From the NCBI GenBank assembly GCA_018806985.1, contig JADANN010000461.1, positions 2,565,276 through 2,629,275 of the forward strand: DNA of 64,000 nt, in the 5' to 3' direction. This document shows, piece by piece, positions 40,021 to 51,194 of the stretch. Each line of letters opens with the position of its first letter. Position 1 is the stretch's first letter. The stretch is from Angiostrongylus vasorum (lineage: Eukaryota > Nematoda > Chromadorea > Rhabditida > Metastrongylidae). The notes under the pieces were generated by a model that made no database searches, was not told the DNA's origin, and was given only the letters and a program-made list of their open reading frames with translations. Position numbers and translations under genes: made by a program.

Positions 40021-40889
40021 ATACTAGCAAAGCGCCTCATGGATGGGCGAAATTACGACTGCTGAATCTCTTCGCAATCCGAAATTCGAACTTCGACAAG
40101 AAAAGAAAACGAAAGGACTTTCTCTGCGACCCAGAATACAAAATTCTCATCCTAGCAGGAACATAGAACCTAAACCTTGCAAGAAAAGCTCCGTAGATTC
40201 TAACCATATTCATTTCAACTAATAAAACCTGACATGAGCTCAATTATGTTAGTTTAAAGGGAAGGGAGGCCATCATTTTCGAACCACTGCATTCATACTC
40301 AATGCATAATATGGCACTATATGCTAACGGTGATCCCGCCACGTATACATACCAAAAAACTTTTATTAATGTTCAGTATCACTACAGAACAAAAACATTC
40401 TTAAAAGTAATACTTTCGATGGCACGACACCTGATGCTTCTCAATTCATCGGAAACGAATGTATTTCGGAAACACACAATAGAATAGACTTTCTCTAGTA
40501 TCCTGACAGTTAACCATCCACTTCATAAAGGGGAACAAGGATTTTGAATTTATGCAGTGTTCCAGACCAAGACGTAGGCTCAAATGCACCGTACGCAATT
40601 GCGTCAGCTCATGGTCAGGGGTGTAGCTAAGGGGGAAGATTTCTTTCCTCATGTAAATTTTGGGTTTCAAAGTAACTATGGTGGTAATAGTGCTATAAAA
40701 AATTGACAATCATGCAAAAGTTAAAGTACGAACAAGAAATGAAGTACACGCGCCTTTCTATATATCCAAATACTCTGTAGGACTCATTGAAACTACGAAA
40801 CCAGGTAGTTTCAGTTGCAAACTAAAGTCAAAAGTAGATCACCCCCTATATTGTTTTAAAAGTTTGCATTCGAAGTATTTTAGAGGCTT

Positions 40890-41190
40890 AGATAGCCCGT
40901 CTTCACATGGTGAACGGGCGCCAGCCCTTTTTCTATCCATTATTACCTTGTCCTGCAACCGTCATTCATCCAGGCTGTATTTTCGCGTCTATAATCAGCT
41001 GAGACTATCAACACTGATATACTGGGTGGTGGCTGAGTGTGGTTTTTACCGGAATTCCTGACTTGCAGAGGTGTTCTCAGATATTAACCATAGGCATGCG
41101 CTAACCCTGATGGATCGCAAGAGTGCCGGCTGCATTACGACTGGGATTCCTCCAGGACGGCAGCACTTGGTACTCTTAGCCGACTGACCC
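40890..41190 (-). mobile_element. SINE-C copy, strongly decayed
   Basis: AGCCCGTCTTCACATGGTGA, CTGATGGATCGCAAGAGTGC and TACTCTTAGCC appear in the right order and spacing. Much between has changed. Confidence 0.4.
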
Positions 41191-41224
41191 AACCGACGAT
41201 AATAAAACGAGTCAGGTTTTCTTT

Positions 41225-41410
41225 CGGGGGTAGGAAATTAACTGTTTTGTTTTACTGGGTGAGAGAAAGGAAAGGCAAAAGCTTCGAATGAAACAGTGGA
41301 TAACGCGTGAGCCTCCGGAAACGGTAATCACGATTTCTAATCTCACCTTGGGTTCCGATTTTAGCAAATATCGCAGCACCATTGCGGTTGTTTTGCTATA
41401 TTTTTTCACC
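41225..41410 (+). mobile_element. SINE-B copy, decayed
   Basis: ACAGTGGATAACGCGTGAGC, GGAAACGGTAATCACGATTT and CAAATATCGCAGCACCATTG follow the family order. Confidence 0.6.
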
Positions 41411-41864
41411 TCCTAGGCAAAACATGTTGTAAGCCTTTTTATTCTGCCACAAAAAGGCAACCATTTGAAGACCATTACTCCTTCACTAAAGACAACAACG
41501 ATTGTACGGCTTAGTATTCATCATTCTTCATTGACTCCCATTCATCCATCATCATTAACTCTTTTTATTGTTTTTTTCGTCATAGGACTTATTATGATGT
41601 GATCGATTCATTTCAAACTTCTTGTAAATACTTCACAAGCGACGGTCAGTGGAAAGTTCATCAAATGAAGTTCCGAATCCGTTCAAGCGTTCTGTTGAGA
41701 GAAGCTATCTTTCATATTATCGTGCTTTTCAGAACTTCCCAGATGTGATGAAAACAACCACAATGATGCTGAGATAGGGTTAAAGTTAGCGTAAAGAAAC
41801 TGTCTGAAAGAAATGCAAAGCAAGAGCCTCAGTGGTGTGGTACGCAGCACGTTATCCTACAATT

Positions 41865-42105
41865 GATAAAAGATAAAGCTTTCGGCGTTGATCAAGCCCT
41901 TAGGGATGCGCCATGCATTCGACTTCCTTAAGTATCGTTGGAGGTGACTGAATGCACATCTGACCTATACAATGACTCGCGGTGGCCTACTGATGTATCG
42001 AGCCAGTGCTGCTATCCTCCTAGACAAGTCTGGTACCAATTTGACGACCCCGGAGGGATGGAAGGCTTGTTGCAGGGCGCCTCCGACCAATGCGCCACAC
42101 GCGCC
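41865..42105 (-). mobile_element. SINE-A copy with about 40 bp deletion
   Basis: Complete from the tail GATAAAGCTTTCGGCGTTGA to the head CCACACGCGCCC. The GAGCCATGGGCGCGGGGATC segment is missing, and the sequence jumps from AAGGCTTG to TTGCAGGGCGCCTCC. Confidence 0.78.
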
Positions 42106-42125
42106 CTCATCTGACACAGAGCATA

Positions 42126-42233
42126 ATTATAGTTCGAAAACCAACTTTCCTTCAATCTCGGTATGATTAATCAATATGTGTTTAAATTGCTGAACTTACA
42201 TGAGGTTGTTTTACAACCTTGTGATATATAACG
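42126..42233. repeat. Repeat E, left half (split by SINE-C pair)
   Basis: TTCGAAAACCAACTTTCCTT, ATTAATCAATATGTGTT and ACTTACATGAGGTTG match the 27.7 kb end of repeat E. A possible other half lies at 43,058-43,125 (CGACCTCGTGTAAGCTCAAC). Confidence 0.5.
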
Positions 42234-42235
42234 GT

Positions 42236-42640
42236 CCAACGGTTTACCCACTCATCGTAGCTGGGAGGTGTTCCTGGGTGTCTGGCTGCGATGTGCAGCG
42301 GCGGAATTCATCAATCCGGCAGGGTCTCCCAAGCTGAGAAGAAGTCCGGCTTTTTCCATCAGGAAGCATACCTAATAGTAATCCAATATCAGGATTCATC
42401 ACCGTCCTGGTATCAAACTAGTCGCATGGCAGCAAATCCCCCTCTGATCCACAATGGCTGGATCCACAATGGGCTGCTACTACCTGTGGTGGTGACGACC
42501 TGGGGCGGCTTTGGCTAGGCTGACCCGGGACTCAAGGGAAACAAAGTAGCTAAACCAACACAACTACGAAAAGTGGGGATTATGCTGGGGCGCGCACAAC
42601 TAGTGAGGACGGGCCGTCCAAGTATTCAAGTAAGTTATAT
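42236..42640 (+). mobile_element. SINE-C copy, left arm of an inverted pair
   Basis: Head CCAACGGTTTACCCACTCAT, tail GACGGGCCGTCCAAGTATTC. The segment ATCCACAATGGCTG is partly repeated as ATCCACAATGGGCTG. Confidence 0.8.
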
Positions 42641-42659
42641 ATAAAGTTACCTTGTTATA

Positions 42660-43045
42660 CTTACTTGATACTTGAATGGCCCGTCTTCACTGGTTGTCCG
42701 GGCCCAGCATAGCCCCCCAGTTTTACGGAGATTTGCTGGTTAAGCCACTGTGGTTCCCTGGAATCCCGAGGTCAGCCTGGCCAAAGTCTGCCCCAGGTCT
42801 TCGCCACGACGGAGTCGCAGCCCTTGTGGGTCAGAGGGAGATTTGCCACAATGCGAGTTCGATCCCAGAACGGTGGTGGATCCGTGTATTGGTTTACTCT
42901 TAGCTAAGCTTCCTGATGGAAACGCCGGACTCCTTCTCAGCTTGGGAGACCCTGCCCAGGGGACAAATGCCCATGCTGTACATCGCAGTCCGACACCCAG
43001 GAACACCTGCCAACCACGATGAGGCGATAAATTGTTGGGAGGACC
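42660..43045 (-). mobile_element. SINE-C copy, right arm of an inverted pair
   Basis: Tail at the left (TTACTTGATACTTGAATGGC), head at the right (GCGATAAATTGTTGGGAGGA). Only about 20 bp separate it from the tail of the preceding copy. Confidence 0.8.
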
Positions 43046-43057
43046 TTGTTACATATA

Positions 43058-43125
43058 GTGTTATATAACGACCTCGTGTAAGCTCAACAATTTCATCATA
43101 TGTTGATTAATTATACTGAAGTTGT
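43058..43125. repeat. Repeat E, right piece
   Basis: CGACCTCGTGTAAGCTCAAC and CATATGTTGATTAATTATAC resemble the GAGCTTACACGAGGT end of repeat E in reverse. Confidence 0.4.
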
Positions 43126-43472
43126 AGGAGAGCAGGTTTTTGAAATGAACAACATCTATCTATGGACAAATAACCCCATTCTATTCTTAAAGAAACATAT
43201 GGCTCTAACACAATTTCCACTAGTGGTATTAGTTTCTTAATTGGACATGTTTTTCTCCACTCTTGAAATCCCGACACATTTGTCGAAGGGCGTTTCCCTT
43301 GAGAATAAAGTAGGTGTTGCTCATTTGGATACGTAATTGTGTTGGCAACAAAATGTGCTAAATTGTGTTTTGTCCTGATGAACCATTCTGCATCTCTTAT
43401 GGAGTAAATAGGCACCATAGAAAGAATAGTCAACACTTCACTTGATGTCGCACGTTGAGTTTTGTTTTTCAC
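43107..43472 (-). other. Open frame of 121 codons, unassigned
   Basis: Uninterrupted - strand frame with mixed amino-acid composition (EWFIRTKHNLAHFVA, EWRKTCPIKKLIPLVE). I recognise no domain, signal peptide or membrane segment. It overlaps no repeat seen elsewhere in the window. It could be an exon of an unknown gene or chance; the lack of linked exons makes chance more likely. Confidence 0.15.
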
Positions 43473-43474
43473 TA

Positions 43475-44480
43475 AGCTGCTTATTCACAAATATCAGAAT
43501 AATCGTCACTTAGTTGAATTGAAGAGGATAAGAAGACTACACTCATATCGATTAAGAAGAACAGCGCTATGTACCAATATGTTGCACTTTCCTTCCTTGT
43601 ATTTTTTTTACGACAAGAATTCTTTACCTTCTCTAAAATGCCTTTCTAAAGCATTTTCCCTAGCATTTCTAGTGTTTCGGAAGTTTTAATTCCAAGGCTA
43701 AGCAAGGGAAGATCCATGAGGCGGTTCCTGATAGACGACGCCGTAGAAGACTGGGTGTGAAGGGAAGGAAAATGAATGTCTGAAGGGATGTCTAAGGGAA
43801 TGAGTGTCTAAGAGGGATTTTGGCCATCGAGCAATGACTTTTTCAAAGTGAACGCTATTGGTTAAAAAATATAGAGCAAGGTATAGAAGTTATATAACTG
43901 CTCACTTCACAGACATCCATAAATTACTGGACCTAAGAGCGCTGTTTTTTCTTCTCAAGACCTTCAGTAGTTCCTAACACTATACCACCCGAATCACCCA
44001 CATTTCCTTTGATGAGAGAGTGACGAATAGATTTCTCCAGTCGATATAAGAGTTTCCAAAATGGAAAAGTGTTGTGGAGAAAGAAGCAACTAAAGAGAAA
44101 ATAATGAAACTCGTTTATGGCAACTCCCAAATTGTTTCGTTAAAAATTGGATTCTTCTTGAAATATCTTCTGGAAGAACATGTATATAATATGAACAGGA
44201 ATTTATATTTTTAAATTTTAGATAGAAACCAAGAGAACGGATAGTTTAGATAGGCCACACAGTTAGACAGATAGACGAGTTGCTGCATTTCTGAACTGAT
44301 TTTGTTTAGGAGGTTGGGGGTCCTATTGCTTGTCGTTCTATGCGGCTGATCGACTGACAGTCGTAATTTTTTTCACTAATTGTTTTTTATGATATAGGGA
44401 CTACTTCTATTTTTTCCCTCCCCAATACTTTTCATTAATCCGCTTCATGTGATCCTTCATTTTTTGTTAATTTATTTTAC
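43475..44480. other. Unassigned stretch
   Basis: Only short frames. No repeat signature, RNA gene or splice-linked coding block was seen. Confidence 0.45.
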
Positions 44481-44640
44481 TAGAACTATATTGCAGATAT
44501 TATGCGCATCCCTAGCACTTCTTGCATTCTGTTTGCCTCCTTGCATCTGAAGGATGGGGGGCGTGGTTGGTCCGTGCAGGTTCAAACCGGAACCCTTGCG
44601 CCTATGGGACGGCTTCACTACCACTGTACTACCCGCTTTT
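44480..44640 (-). mobile_element. SINE-D-like fragment
   Basis: ATCCCTAGCACTTCTTGCAT is the tail end. GGTTCAAACCGGAACCC and TTCACTACCACTGTACTACC are the B-box and A-box ends of a tRNA-like head. The middle is deleted. Confidence 0.55.
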
Positions 44641-45239
44641 TTGATCCTTTGGCTATGCTCGAAGTTCAGTTTACATCAAATAAAATAATATAAAAAATCT
44701 CTGTGTAGGTTGAGATTTCGTCTTTCATTACAATCATGTTTGAAAAGTATATCCGGGATAAAACTTGGTGCTCGTCTGGAAATTTAAGATGACAGCAGTA
44801 TAATTTGCAAAAAAGAAAAACAAAAATAAAAAAAGGCGGAACGAAGGAAAGGAATATAGTACCTTTCTCATGCTAGAGATTACTTCAAGCTAAGCATCGT
44901 TTTTCTCTGATCTCAGGCAGTTTGTGGCGTCTTCTTCTTTCGTTTTACTTAGTTTTTTACCACCTATTTACTCCATATTTTGCTCAAACGAAGCTGCTTG
45001 CTTTTACTTCATTCATTAATTTTCATTGCAGAATCTTTCAAAGGCGATTAATCTGACCCACTTCTATTGAAAGATACACCGTAGTGACCTGAAGTTCTTC
45101 CGCATCAACGCCATCTAATAACGAGTAGCATAACTCCTGCTATACGATTCCTTTATAACATCTCCAAAAGGGAACTATTCTTGCTTAACTTTTCTTCAAC
45201 GTGTTTTCGAATGTCCTTCAACTTTTTACCTACTGCCAG

Positions 45240-45380
45240 TTATTCTTTCACGGTAGCGTATTATGTGAAATGCAGTCACAACGATGTTTGCAGAACGTGG
45301 ATCCAGTCCAGATTTGAACTCGCGATTATCCCTTCTGGGGCCCAACTGTTACCCACTGCACCACTGAGGCCCCCGAAACG
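45240..45380 (-). mobile_element. SINE-B copy with altered tRNA head
   Basis: Tail side ACGGTAGCGTATTATGTGAA; head side AGATTTGAACTCGCGATTAT (B box) and TTACCCACTGCACCACTGAG (A box). Confidence 0.65.
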
Positions 45381-45414
45381 TCACAAAGTTTTGGATAAAT
45401 CTTGTTATTAACAA

Positions 45415-45915
45415 CCTCTGAGATTTTAGCAGCCTCCCCGTGCTCGTCTTACCCAACGTATCGGGTGCTCTTTCGGTGTTAGGGCATAATACCTACTTAT
45501 TTTACTGTGCTGAGCATTTAGTAGTTACGAATAAGTTCTGAACGTGAGCTAAGCATAATGACGAATAGCTAGCCAGTCTCTCCCAGAGTAGACGAGGACC
45601 ATGTTTGTTGGAGGAAACTCTTGATCACCTCCCATGTACTTTTCAGATTGAAGGCTTTTGACCGAATTAACTCGTAGAATACAACTGACGTAATCGAGAG
45701 CACATCTAAGCACGCATTTATGAATATGTTCTCGTAAGCACAGAAGGGATGTGCGAAACATGTGGAGCAGAAAGCAAGCGGATTTCCATCTTCTGGATCC
45801 ACCTGCGTCTTACTGAAGTAGAGGTCGCCTTTGGTCCGCGGTTAACCCCCCTATCCGCCACCTGCCGACGCGCCACGTTATCCTCGAGACAATCCGGCAA
45901 GAGATCTCTATAAAG
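45415..45915 (-). mobile_element. RTE copy 2, inverted 5' UTR segment
   Basis: Carries the RTE 5' leader in reverse: GGTCCGCGGTTAACCCCCCT, then ATCCGCCACCTGCCGACGCG at the right. It matches the leaders of copies 1 and 5. There is no coding sequence. It joins directly to the 3' end of an element on the opposite strand. Confidence 0.7.
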
Positions 45916-45919
45916 AAGA

Positions 45920-46150
45920 GCCGCTGGATTCCTCAGAATATCAAACACACAAGAAGAAAAACATTTACCCAAGGGTCAGAGTTCTTTACGAAAATGCTCG
46001 AAGTAAGGTATGATGCTCAACGAGTCCCTAGGGGCGAGCGGAGCTCACTGGGCTACTCTGGCACGCGACAAGGAGATACGAAGGGTCTACTGGTGCTCGC
46101 TCGAGTCACTCGACGCTCAGTGGAATGAAAGCTGATACCGGGGATTGACA
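45920..46150 (+). mobile_element. RTE copy 2, 3' end of the polyprotein
   Basis: An open + frame reads WIPQNIKHTRRKTF, FFTKMLEVRYDAQRVPRGER and ends VTRRSVE-stop. This is the C-terminus typical of nematode RTE endonuclease/reverse transcriptase. Nothing of the enzyme core is present. Confidence 0.75.
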
Positions 46151-46361
46151 ACCTTGTGTCTACTGAAGAATGAACTACTGACTTATTCATCCTAGAAGAG
46201 ACTGTGTTCAATCGTTTCTAGGATTGTGCATATATGCTACTATTTCCTCTGTGTTAGCATGGTCCATCAAATAACCAAACTTCTGCCGCTATTTGAAAGT
46301 GTTTTGCAGATGATGTTGAGTCTATTTCAGTACTTTCTACATTTTCTCACTCACTGCTTGT

Positions 46362-47600
46362 TTGAACACTTAGATGGCCCATTTTCACTGGTAGTGGGGT
46401 CGTAGCAGAATTTCAGCTCGTTTTTCACTGGCGCAATCGTTGTCCATGGTGGTGGACTGCTTCGCAGATGGTGTCAACCTCGAAGCAAATTCCGTAGTCC
46501 TAAAAACCTTTCCCATCTGCGAATGCACATGGTTGGTGTTTGCCGGAACACGTCTGCCCTTCATTTCAGTTGTCCAAGAGTATGCTTGCATTCTGATGGG
46601 GGTTTACTCCACTGTTCTTTTCGTCCATCTGTAATGTTTCGCTATTGAAATAATATTCTCCTGGATCCCTAATATGATGGAGTAGGTTTCAAAAGTCTGA
46701 GCTGCTCATTCCGACTAGATTTGAAAGTGCCGGCTAAATTTCGGAAGACAACATTCAAGCGCTCTGTGGATGATGCGCAGTATTTTTGACTTAGTTGAGG
46801 TATCAGCCCACGCCTCTACTGCATTAAGGAATGCTGGGATCAGCGTTGAATCAAAAAAGGTGGGCGTAGAGTTGGGTCCGCTAGTTGCTCGGTGGCTTCT
46901 TTTAGAGGCTGGAATGCGGCCCATACTGCTTTCTTTCTTTTGGCTAATTCCTCCTTAATGTTGTGTTCCATGTTCATTGAACGTTGGTGGTACGCGTACG
47001 GATGGTCTCTGCAGTCAGAGAACAGTGCATTTCGACTCGTTCGCCTTTCGCACCTTGAGTTCTTCATAAACTGGGTCTTCGTCCAATTTCGTAGTCCAAT
47101 CTTTTTTCCCTACTTCGTTGAGTTAATTTAGCATCGTCTATGCTGGTATTTCTTGAAAGGGAGATGATGTCGTTGCGCAATCGAAGATTTGTAGAGGTTT
47201 CAACACTTATGCCGTTCTCGTTGCAGTCGCATAACTTCATTATCCACTGGAGTGAGGCAGTAAACATCTTCAGCAATATAATGCCACCTTGTCGAACTAA
47301 TTCTCCTACAGGCATGGTACTAGTTCGGTGGGAGAAGTGTACTTCTGTGCTGCAGTTCCGATAAAAAGTCAGCCCGAACTCGTATGTAGAGCTAGCGCAC
47401 TTCATGGTTGACGGGCACTGAGAGGACTGCATTTTCTTTCGATGCTGTCAAACGCTTTTTCGTAGTCGGTAAAGGTTAGGGAAAGAGGCAAGTGGTACTT
47501 CCGACAGACTCAGTCTACGCAACAGAATTAGTGTCGGAATTCTTCTTGCTCAAGTACTTGTGCCTCATCAAAATATTTGATGTGGGTAAAAGGACAACAT
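46362..47600 (-). mobile_element. RTE-type LINE relic (copy 3) whose 3' tail matches SINE-C
   Basis: Reverse transcriptase pieces read right to left: FDEAQVLEQEEF, LTFTDYEKAFDSIE (first catalytic Asp kept), VGELVRQGGI, FTASLQWIMK, then LRNDIISL where FADDIVL is expected, so the catalytic pair is lost. Further on: EELAKRKKAVWAAF and IPAFLNAVEAWAD. The 3' end (TTCTGCTACGACCCC, CCAGTGAAAATGGGCCATC) closely follows the SINE-C tail. It is a different subfamily from copies 1, 2, 4 and 5. Dead, with several frame breaks. Confidence 0.8.
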
Positions 47601-47959
47601 GCGCGAAGGGTATGTAGCGAACACTTAACAAACATCGGAGGAGAGTTACGAAGATCCCTTCGGTCATCCCTAGGCAGGATAGGAGCTCGTGATGTCCTTC
47701 ATTCGTCTAAGATTTTCTCCTGAAAGTAGGATCTCATATGAGTTGAGAGGAACGCATGTAGGTACCTTTCACATCGTGCCCTGCTATCGAAAAATAATGG
47801 GCAGTAAATAAAAGTTAAAACATTGTGAGTCTCATTTTTGTTTTTCCGGAAGAAGCTGCCACTCAGTGCTTAACGATGCAGTCCATCAAAGCAAGGTGCT
47901 GTCTTGGTCCTGTCCCAAACGTTTTTCTCATATCAACGTGGGGAAACCCTTAGTTCGCC

Positions 47960-48150
47960 TATCTCCGAAGTCCCAGGGGAATCAACTCTACCGGTATTTT
48001 ACCACGTTCGTAAAATAGACTGCTGAAATAGCAGCAAGCAAGACGCGAAATCGTCGAAGACCTTTGTGGACGATGAACTCGAAGAAAAACGAATCGAATC
48101 CAAGACGTGCTGGGATCCGAAGTGTATGTGATAGGGGTCATGTAGAGAAA
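47960..48150 (+). mobile_element. SINE-D 3' half
   Basis: CCCAGGGGAATCAACTCTAC through TAGCAGCAAGCAAGACGCGA to the tail GACGTGCTGGGATCCGAAGT. It is truncated at its 5' side. Confidence 0.62.
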
Positions 48151-48499
48151 TGACCTCCTTTATTTTCGACATTAAGCTAATAGCTTTTTATGTAAAAACG
48201 TTTTTTAAATTGAAGAAAATTGCAGGCTTTTCATACATATATTACAGTGTATTGCTTCCTTTAATGCATAACAATTAGAACGCTTCCAATGAATCAGCAA
48301 TAGGGGAAGACCTTTGACCGTATTGATTATAATGGGACTGGGATACACATAGTCCTTCTGTGTCATTTTCGACAGTTCCGGTTCATGTTCCATTTAACCC
48401 ACATGCTAGAACTTCAAGAACACCTTCCGTTTAGCTGACATGCAATTTTTTTAAAAAAAGATCTCATCTTGCCTACGCGAACCCGATGTCAGAGGCTCT

Positions 48500-48625
48500 C
48501 ATTTGCTCGACACCACAGGCAGTCCTTGCGGCATCTTGTGGATTCAAAGAGAGGCTTGCCACCTTGTCAGAGTGGGTTCCTTCCAAGACGGCGGTAGGAT
48601 ATCGGGAATTAGTTCATTCTTAGTT
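48500..48625 (-). mobile_element. SINE-C internal fragment
   Basis: CACCACAGGCAGTCCTTGCG through TTCTTAGTTGA matches the middle of SINE-C only. Confidence 0.5.
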
Positions 48626-48679
48626 GAGATTTCGAAAGTAAATGTTGAAATCACAATGTTTAACTTTTTATTTACCGCC

Positions 48680-48820
48680 CATTATTCACGACAGGATATT
48701 ATGCGATTTGCAATCATAATGATGCTGAGATATTTGCGAAACCTCGACCCCAGGCCGGATTCGAACTCGCAATTATTCTTTCTGAAAGAATGTTGAATTC
48801 TTTCCCAGGCTCAGTAGGTG
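48680..48820 (-). mobile_element. SINE-B copy
   Basis: ATAATGATGCTGAGATATTT and GCCGGATTCGAACTCGCAAT (B box) are clear. The A-box end is weak. Confidence 0.62.
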
Positions 48821-49019
48821 ACACTACCGATGGATGAACCTCTCGCAATTCAACACCGTTCAGAGACAGCCAACCTCCACGAACATTTCTTTAAATTTTA
48901 TTAAATATAAGCACGTGTCTCGGAATGTCAACTATTTTAACCTGTATTATTCTTCTAAAGACACTTTGCAATTCTGTTATTTTACAATGTTCTACCTTTT
49001 TTATTTCCTGCCTACTACA

Positions 49020-49175
49020 TTTTTTTCAGCAGGGTATATTATACGAAACACAGCCACAACGATGCTGAGATATTTGCAATACTCAGGACCGCAGGTGTCT
49101 GCGGTGGGGAACGAACGCGCTATTACCCTTTCCGGAGGCTAACGCGTTCACCACCACACCATGCGGGTCCTTCGT
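49020..49175 (-). mobile_element. SINE-B copy, full length
   Basis: Tail at the left (TTTTTCAGCAGGGTATATTA), head at the right (CACCACCACACCATGCGGGT). Confidence 0.75.
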
Positions 49176-49194
49176 TTCGTCCCTCTCTCTCAGC

Positions 49195-49365
49195 TTGTTC
49201 AAATATCTTTTGTTTTAGTATGTATTCTTTCTCTGATGAGTATTTTCGGCTTATTATTTTTAGCCGGAAATAAATATATTTATCAACCTCGTGTAAGCTC
49301 ACCAAGGAATGAGTACATATTGATTACCCATACAGAGGTTAAAGGAAAGTCGGTTTCGAAATACC
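49195..49365. repeat. Repeat E copy with inverted ends
   Basis: TATGTATTCTTTCTCTGATG at the left, and AGCTCACCAAGGAATGAGTA plus GTCGGTTTCGAAATACC at the right, fit the two ends of repeat E in opposite sense. The TTCGGC core is short. Confidence 0.5.
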
Positions 49366-49379
49366 TTCTGTTTTAATTT

Positions 49380-50035
49380 CTTTTTAATGCAATTTATTCT
49401 CTAAGTTTAGACTTCGGTCATACCTTCATCGAACTCAGTCATTATGGAAATAAATTCTAGTAGAGGCGAAAGGTTTTAAAAAAATACATAATTTTTCTGT
49501 ACATCCGCAATCAGAGTCATACTAGCATTCCATTCATCCTCAAATCTTTCGTAAGGAAAAAGAATTGAACAAAGAGGAAAAAAGCGCTTAGAGTTGCAAA
49601 TTGGTTATTTTCCAGAATCCTCAGGGTATTTCGGCCTTGCAATCCGTAATTGGTCTTCTTGTTGCACTGTCTCGTTATTTCTCTTTATGTTCCTCTTATG
49701 TCCTCTTCCATTACTCTACCAATTCGCTATCTTCTCTTAAATGTTTGTGCTTAGAATACTCTTAGTAGGAGAGTTCCTTTTGTGACCTTCAGTGAAACAC
49801 CTGATCACTTCGGGAACATGGTGGCACCTTTTAAGCTCAAGAAAATTTATTTTAGCACTTTTGAGTTTCGAATAAGCACAAATTATCATTTTGAAAAACC
49901 TATATCGTCTTTGTTTTGGTAGATGTGCTTCTTACATTGCTTTTTCATCTCCATTAATCTTTTCTCCTAATCATTTTTAACCCTTAGTTTTAGAAAACAA
50001 TAGAAACGAAACAGATTTTTGGCTCACTTTTTATA
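49380..50035. other. Unassigned stretch
   Basis: AT-rich, no open frame of interest, no repeat recognised. Confidence 0.5.
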
Positions 50036-50042
50036 TTTGTTA

Positions 50043-50325
50043 AGGGGTGCGTGTGGCACAGTGGTCGGAGGCGTCATGCCGCACACGTACACAGTATCGA
50101 TCCCCACGCTCGTGGCCCACTGAGCCTTCCATCCCTCGGTGGTCGGCAAATTGGTACCGGACGTGTCTGGAAGGATAGCAGCACTGGCTCGATACATCGG
50201 TAGGCCACCGCTACTCATTGTAAAGGCCAGATATGAATAGCAATCATCTCCAACGGTGCTTAATGAAGTCGAATGCATGGCGCGTCCCTCAGGGATAGAT
50301 CAACGCCGAGAGCTTCGTTTTCGTT
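50043..50325 (+). mobile_element. SINE-A copy, full length
   Basis: Head GGGGTGCGTGTGGCACAGTG, B box CAGTATCGATCCCC, tail ATCAACGCCGAGAGCTTCG. Confidence 0.82.
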
Positions 50326-50754
50326 GTTGTTCTTTATATTTAGTTCGTTTATTACAACAAATAGTTGGGATTCACGGAATTAAAGCTAAACGTCATTCCT
50401 CCGTTTTTTCGTTTTCTTTCTAAACTTAGACAGTTCGTGTTCGTAGCTCCACCAAGCGCGGCATTCTTTCCCAAGCTCTTCGCGAAATTTCCTTGTTCAC
50501 GTAATCATTTCCGCAATTTGATGTGAATCGTTAAGAAGGTTTTTTTTTCGTCGCTAGTTCGCTTGAAGTGTTCTAATCCATGCAATGATTGGTGAGATTT
50601 TATTAATTTGCACGCAATTTCTTTTCTGATTGAAGTAAGCAGTAGAACACTAATTGATCCTGACGATGTGCGTTCTGACTAAAGCAGGGTTGTCCTCGAA
50701 GTGAATTCTTCTGAATAATCTAAGCTATCAAGTAACCAATAACTTGGGTTAACT

Positions 50755-50945
50755 CTATTCCTACGGGGTCGGCAAATTGTTACCAGGATCTGTCGGTGAG
50801 GGATAAAAACAAGGTTGGTGGATCAACATGTCATTACAAGTTATCGAATAGGCTAAATATTCATTCATTCTCTTCCACGATGCTTAATGACGCTGAGTGC
50901 ATGACTTATTCCAAAGGGATTGATAAACACTGAATGTTTTATCCT
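50755..50945 (+). mobile_element. SINE-A copy, head missing
   Basis: Starts at CGGGGTCGGCAAATTGTTAC and ends CACTGAATGTTTTATCC. Confidence 0.65.
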
Positions 50946-51194
50946 CTTAGAAATCCTCTCAAATTGTTACAGACTTTGAAAGCAAGCGCCGATTCAATGT
51001 CAATGGATTTCTATTCTCATTTGAACTGGCCTTTCTGATTCGTTGGATTTGATGATATATTAGCAGGTTCTTTTTGCGACAAATGAGATGCCATAGTACT
51101 CGTACCAGGCTTCATCCATCTCGTCAATAAACACAGGTATAGAACCCTATCTCTGCGGCGTTAGTGGATCCTTTCGAAAGGTTTAAGTTTTATC

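Noticed and set aside
43933..44130. VGDSGGIV string resembling the serine-protease active-site motif
   Set aside because: No other trypsin-fold block nearby (no His or Asp region); isolated coincidence.
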